DNA from: Candidatus Atribacteria bacterium
Lineage (GTDB): Bacteria > Atribacterota > JS1 > SB-45 > 34-128
NCBI GenBank assembly: GCA_003451675.1
Contig: DMCY01000050.1
Span: 1 to 8,093 of the forward strand
Reading direction: 5' to 3'
Length of the DNA stretch: 8,093 bases
The notes below the pieces were generated by a model. That model had not been told where the DNA came from. It did not search any database and saw only the letters and a program-made list of their open reading frames with translations. The translations under genes and the position numbers were made by a program. This document shows positions 6,026 through 8,093 of this stretch, piece by piece (the first letter of the stretch is position 1; each line of letters starts with the position of its first letter).

Positions 6026-7168
6026 CTATACTACTGAGGGTTCGATAATCAGTTCACCCCGTTCAAATCTGCCTATATCTAATTTGTTAATGGGAATAGA
6101 AGTCCTTCCTTTGAGTATTAACTCTGCCATAAGCCGGCTGGCTACAGGAGCCAGCATAAATCCATGACCGCTGAAACCTACCGCCATATAAAAGCCTTTT
6201 ATCTGAGGATGCTCACCCAAGATCGGTTGAGAATCAGGACTCATGTTATATAGGCCTGACCATTGTCTTACCATGCTAATCTCTTTTAACAGGGGAACAA
6301 CCGCGGTCATCTTTTGGGCCATCTCCCGGGCAAATTGCCAGCTTGTACCTATATCGTGACCTTTGGGTTCATCGGGATCGCCAAAGCCCATTATAATGCT
6401 CCCGTGAGGGGTTTGCTGGCAGTAAAAATTGCGAGAGAAGGACATCAACATCGGCTTAAATAGAGGGTCAACCGGTTCGGTAATCAGGATCTGGTGCCTT
6501 TGGGAATATACCGGTATTTCCACTCCTGCCATCTTCCCTATTTCTCCCGAATAACCACCGGCAGCATTTATTACAATGGGAGTGAGCACTTCTCCCTTAT
6601 CGGTATTGACTGAAACTATCCTGTTATTTTCGGTCTTAATTCCTTTTACTTCGGTAAAATTGTAGATCTTTACCCCCAACCTTTGAGCAGCCTCGGCATA
6701 GGCAAAATTGGTATTAAAGGGATTGGCATGACCATCGCTAGGACAGAAGGTGGCGGCTAATAGACCTTCCGTATTTAAGGGGGGTACAATCTCTTTGGCC
6801 TCTTCCACGGTGATGAATCTGGCATCAATCCCCAATGACTGTTCCAAAGCTACATTTTTCTTAAACTGGTTGACTTCTTTTTCGGTATAAGCCAGCATCA
6901 GATATCCACCTTGATTCAGTTCGATATCATAATCTAATTCTTGGCTTAAATTCTCAAAAATTTTTATACTTTCTCGGGACAAAATACAGTTCATTTCAGT
7001 CCCAAACTGCTGTCTGATCCCTGCTCCACACCTGCCAGTAGCGCCACTGGCCAGAGTATTTTTTTCGAATAGTACTATATTTTTACATCCCATTTTGGCT
7101 AAATTATAGGCGATACTACTACCGATTATTCCTCCACCGATTATTACCACACTTGCACTTTTAATCAT
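6026..7168 (-). CDS. FAD-dependent oxidoreductase, DAO family (proline/sarcosine dehydrogenase beta-like, 380 aa)
   Basis: This is a D-amino-acid-oxidase-fold flavoprotein that would oxidise the C-N bond of an amino or imino acid. The N-terminal Rossmann motif GGGIIGSS starts at residue 11, with Glu35 (LFEKN) placed to hold the FAD ribose. FAD-family segments follow: [16 protein letters not shown] near 43, the [10 protein letters not shown] region, [28 protein letters not shown] and the C-terminal [10 protein letters not shown]. The last gene in its cluster, it follows ferredoxin-like and BFD-like subunits as in pdhAFXB, so it is probably the catalytic beta subunit of an electron-transferring complex rather than a free oxidase. 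The substrate is not determinable: L-proline, sarcosine, opines or glycine derivatives are all possible. The coding frame also permits GTG at 7177 and ATG at 7174 or 7171. ATG 7168 is chosen for its spacing to AGGTG. Confidence 0.9.
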   Translation of the reverse strand: MIKSASVVIIGGGIIGSSIAYNLAKMGCKNIVLFEKNTLASGATGRCGAGIRQQFGTEMNCILSRESIKIFENLSQELDYDIELNQGGYLMLAYTEKEVNQFKKNVALEQSLGIDARFITVEEAKEIVPPLNTEGLLAATFCPSDGHANPFNTNFAYAEAAQRLGVKIYNFTEVKGIKTENNRIVSVNTDKGEVLTPIVINAAGGYSGEIGKMAGVEIPVYSQRHQILITEPVDPLFKPMLMSFSRNFYCQQTPHGSIIMGFGDPDEPKGHDIGTSWQFAREMAQKMTAVVPLLKEISMVRQWSGLYNMSPDSQPILGEHPQIKGFYMAVGFSGHGFMLAPVASRLMAELILKGRTSIPINKLDIGRFERGELIIEPSVV

Positions 7169-7433
7169 CATCATCACCTGCCAGAGTACCTAATTTTACC
7201 GGTTTGGTGGGAGGCCTGAAGGTAGGTAGGGCTACCTCTTCTATACTTTTATGACAAAACCGAGCGATTTCCCTTAAGATAATCCTGCGGCAAGTGCTGC
7301 CCTGACACCTTCCCATCCCCGCCCGGGTAATCTTTTTAATTTCATCAAGGGTGGTATACCCTTTTTCCAAAGCCTGCCTGATTTCCCCCCAGGTAACATC
7401 TTCACATCGGCAAATTATGGTCTCATCTTTCAT
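7161..7433 (-). CDS. BFD-like [2Fe-2S] protein, redox-complex subunit (90 aa)
   Basis: This small protein carries the bacterioferritin-associated-ferredoxin type [2Fe-2S] motif: Cys8 and Cys10 in ICRCEDVTW, Cys43 and Cys48 in [12 protein letters not shown]. In dehydrogenase clusters of this kind such a domain is either fused to the NAD(P)/FAD alpha subunit or encoded separately, as here, and relays electrons between flavins. The C-terminal tail is proline-rich, then ends in four aspartates encoded by a (GAT)4 run that also supplies the start codons of the next gene. It overlaps the upstream ferredoxin gene by 11 nt and the downstream FAD gene by 8 nt (start 7168). GGAGGA lies 8 nt upstream of its ATG. 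Despite the BFD motif, the context argues against a role in bacterioferritin iron release. Confidence 0.88.
   Translation of the reverse strand: MKDETIICRCEDVTWGEIRQALEKGYTTLDEIKKITRAGMGRCQGSTCRRIILREIARFCHKSIEEVALPTFRPPTKPVKLGTLAGDDDD
7175..7179 (-). promoter_or_regulatory. Shine-Dalgarno that decides the FAD-enzyme start
   Basis: On the minus strand AGGTG is followed by three consecutive ATG codons and preceded by no other good site. It is 6 nt from the third ATG (7168), 3 nt from the second and adjacent to the first, so 7168 is the best-spaced start. The site lies inside the last codons of the BFD-like gene. Confidence 0.55.
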
Positions 7434-7920
7434 TATTTTTGTCCTCCACTTTTATACTTCTTACTTTCATAACCATACTTTTAGGGACCTCCAGGGAAAT
7501 TATGTGAGTCTTGTTTTTAATTTTTAAGACCCTTACCACTTTCGCTTTGCCCAGTATGCTGCCATCTCTGTCTAAAGCATAAACTTCCTCTCCTTTTTCC
7601 GGCAGGGGGAGCATTTCATGAGGGAGTTTGATTAAGGATTTTTCCTCCGAATAATTCAGGTCTATTACGAATATGGCCAGACCGGGGCAGGAACTGATAC
7701 AGATCCCGCAGCCGGTACATTTATCAAAATCGACTACGGGTAAGTCATTTATGTCTTTAAAGGGTTTTATGGCGCCAAGTTTGCAGGATATGGCGCAAGG
7801 GTCGCAGGGTATCTTCTGAAAACACTCTATGATGACTACCGGACCTTTAGCCAATCTTTTTTTATCCGGAATTATTTTTTCCAAATCATCATCGGTCGGT
7901 ATGCCGTTTCTTTCTAACAT
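7423..7920 (-). CDS. Ferredoxin-like protein with two [4Fe-4S] motifs and a C-terminal beta-rich extension (165 aa)
   Basis: Two cysteine groups are present. An irregular C-x5-C-x2-C-x3-C (Cys33, 39, 42, 46, in [15 protein letters not shown]) precedes a regular C-x2-C-x2-C-x3-CP (Cys68, 71, 74, 78, in [12 protein letters not shown]). Eight cysteines are enough for two [4Fe-4S] clusters. Residues from about 109 to 158 contain no cysteines and alternate hydrophobic residues ([29 protein letters not shown]), suggesting a small beta domain. The gene lies between the NAD(P)/FAD subunit gene (2-nt gap) and the BFD-like gene (11-nt overlap). It matches the ferredoxin-like subunit position in pdhAFXB-type clusters and is probably an internal electron-transfer subunit. 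A G-rich GGGAGGGGAGGG ribosome-binding stretch precedes the start. Confidence 0.88.
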   Translation of the reverse strand: MLERNGIPTDDDLEKIIPDKKRLAKGPVVIIECFQKIPCDPCAISCKLGAIKPFKDINDLPVVDFDKCTGCGICISSCPGLAIFVIDLNYSEEKSLIKLPHEMLPLPEKGEEVYALDRDGSILGKAKVVRVLKIKNKTHIISLEVPKSMVMKVRSIKVEDKNNER

Positions 7921-7922
7921 AG

Positions 7923-8093
7923 TTAATCCCTCCCCTCCCTTATCAAGGCTTTTTCTATACCTATCTTAATCCCTTCGCTTAAAGGGTTTTCTCTCAATTC
8001 TTTTAATTCCGCTTTTAATTTTTCATCCTGTTCTTTATAATTATCACATTTATATCCTAAGCTTACGGCTGCATTCAGACCGGCAATCTGACC
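7923..8093 (-). CDS. NAD(P)/FAD-dependent oxidoreductase, C-terminal 56 residues (cut by window edge)
   Basis: An open frame runs from the right edge to TAA at 7925-7923. It begins GQIAGLNAAVSLGY, the usual C-terminal segment of two-dinucleotide-binding flavoproteins of the HcnB/OoxA/proline dehydrogenase alpha group, where the last FAD-contacting helix is followed by a charged helical tail (KEQDEKLKAELKELRE). The stop is 2 nt from the start of the ferredoxin-like gene, so they are co-transcribed. The family is assigned from a short match and from context. The rest of the gene, and any promoter, lies outside the window. Confidence 0.78.
   Translation of the reverse strand, partial: GQIAGLNAAVSLGYKCDNYKEQDEKLKAELKELRENPLSEGIKIGIEKALIREGRD

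Overview
The window is AT-rich DNA from what looks like a strict anaerobe. It carries a tungsten- or molybdenum-pterin aldehyde ferredoxin oxidoreductase (AOR family), several iron-sulfur redox proteins and a ferrous iron uptake operon. Shine-Dalgarno sequences of the GGAGG type and -35/-10 promoters point to a bacterium rather than an archaeon. The phylum cannot be fixed from this sequence. Uncultured anaerobes such as Atribacterota, or a clostridium-like lineage, would fit, but this is a guess. Every supported gene is on the minus strand, so the window is best read from right to left.

Right part (8093 to 6026): a tightly packed operon that enters the window already in progress. In order it encodes the last 56 residues of an NAD(P)/FAD oxidoreductase, a two-[4Fe-4S] ferredoxin-like protein, a small BFD-like [2Fe-2S] protein and a D-amino-acid-oxidase-fold FAD enzyme. 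Neighbours are 2 nt apart or overlap. The set and its order resemble the dye-linked L-proline dehydrogenase clusters (pdhAFXB) of Thermococcales and the related opine/sarcosine oxidase-type complexes. It is probably an oxygen-independent amino acid, imino acid or N-substituted glycine dehydrogenase.

Middle (6025 to 3300): a strong promoter (TTGAAT, 17 bp, TATAAT) lies about 190 bp upstream of the AOR-family gene. That gene overlaps by 4 nt a 65-residue ThiS/MoaD-like sulfur carrier ending in Gly-Gly, and the unit closes with a clear intrinsic terminator. The carrier plausibly supplies dithiolene sulfur for the pterin cofactor of the oxidoreductase.

Left part (3041 to 299): a self-contained iron operon, regulator-feoA-feoB. 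The DtxR/MntR-type repressor gene comes first, behind a promoter overlapped by TTAGG/CCTAA half-sites that look like its own operator. The regulator's metal site mixes MntR-type Asp8 with a DtxR-type Cys99, which fits an iron sensor controlling Fe(II) uptake. FeoA and FeoB follow.

The gene-free stretches at 1-298 and about 3042-3300 hold degenerate short tandem repeats. Two divergent copies of one 24-bp sequence lie in opposite orientation on either side of the feo operon, and a short GC-rich palindrome sits at the left end. A plausible common theme is Fe(II) uptake serving iron-sulfur-rich, ferredoxin-linked catabolism of amino acids and aldehydes, but this physiological link is inference. 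No phage, transposon, CRISPR or RNA gene was seen.
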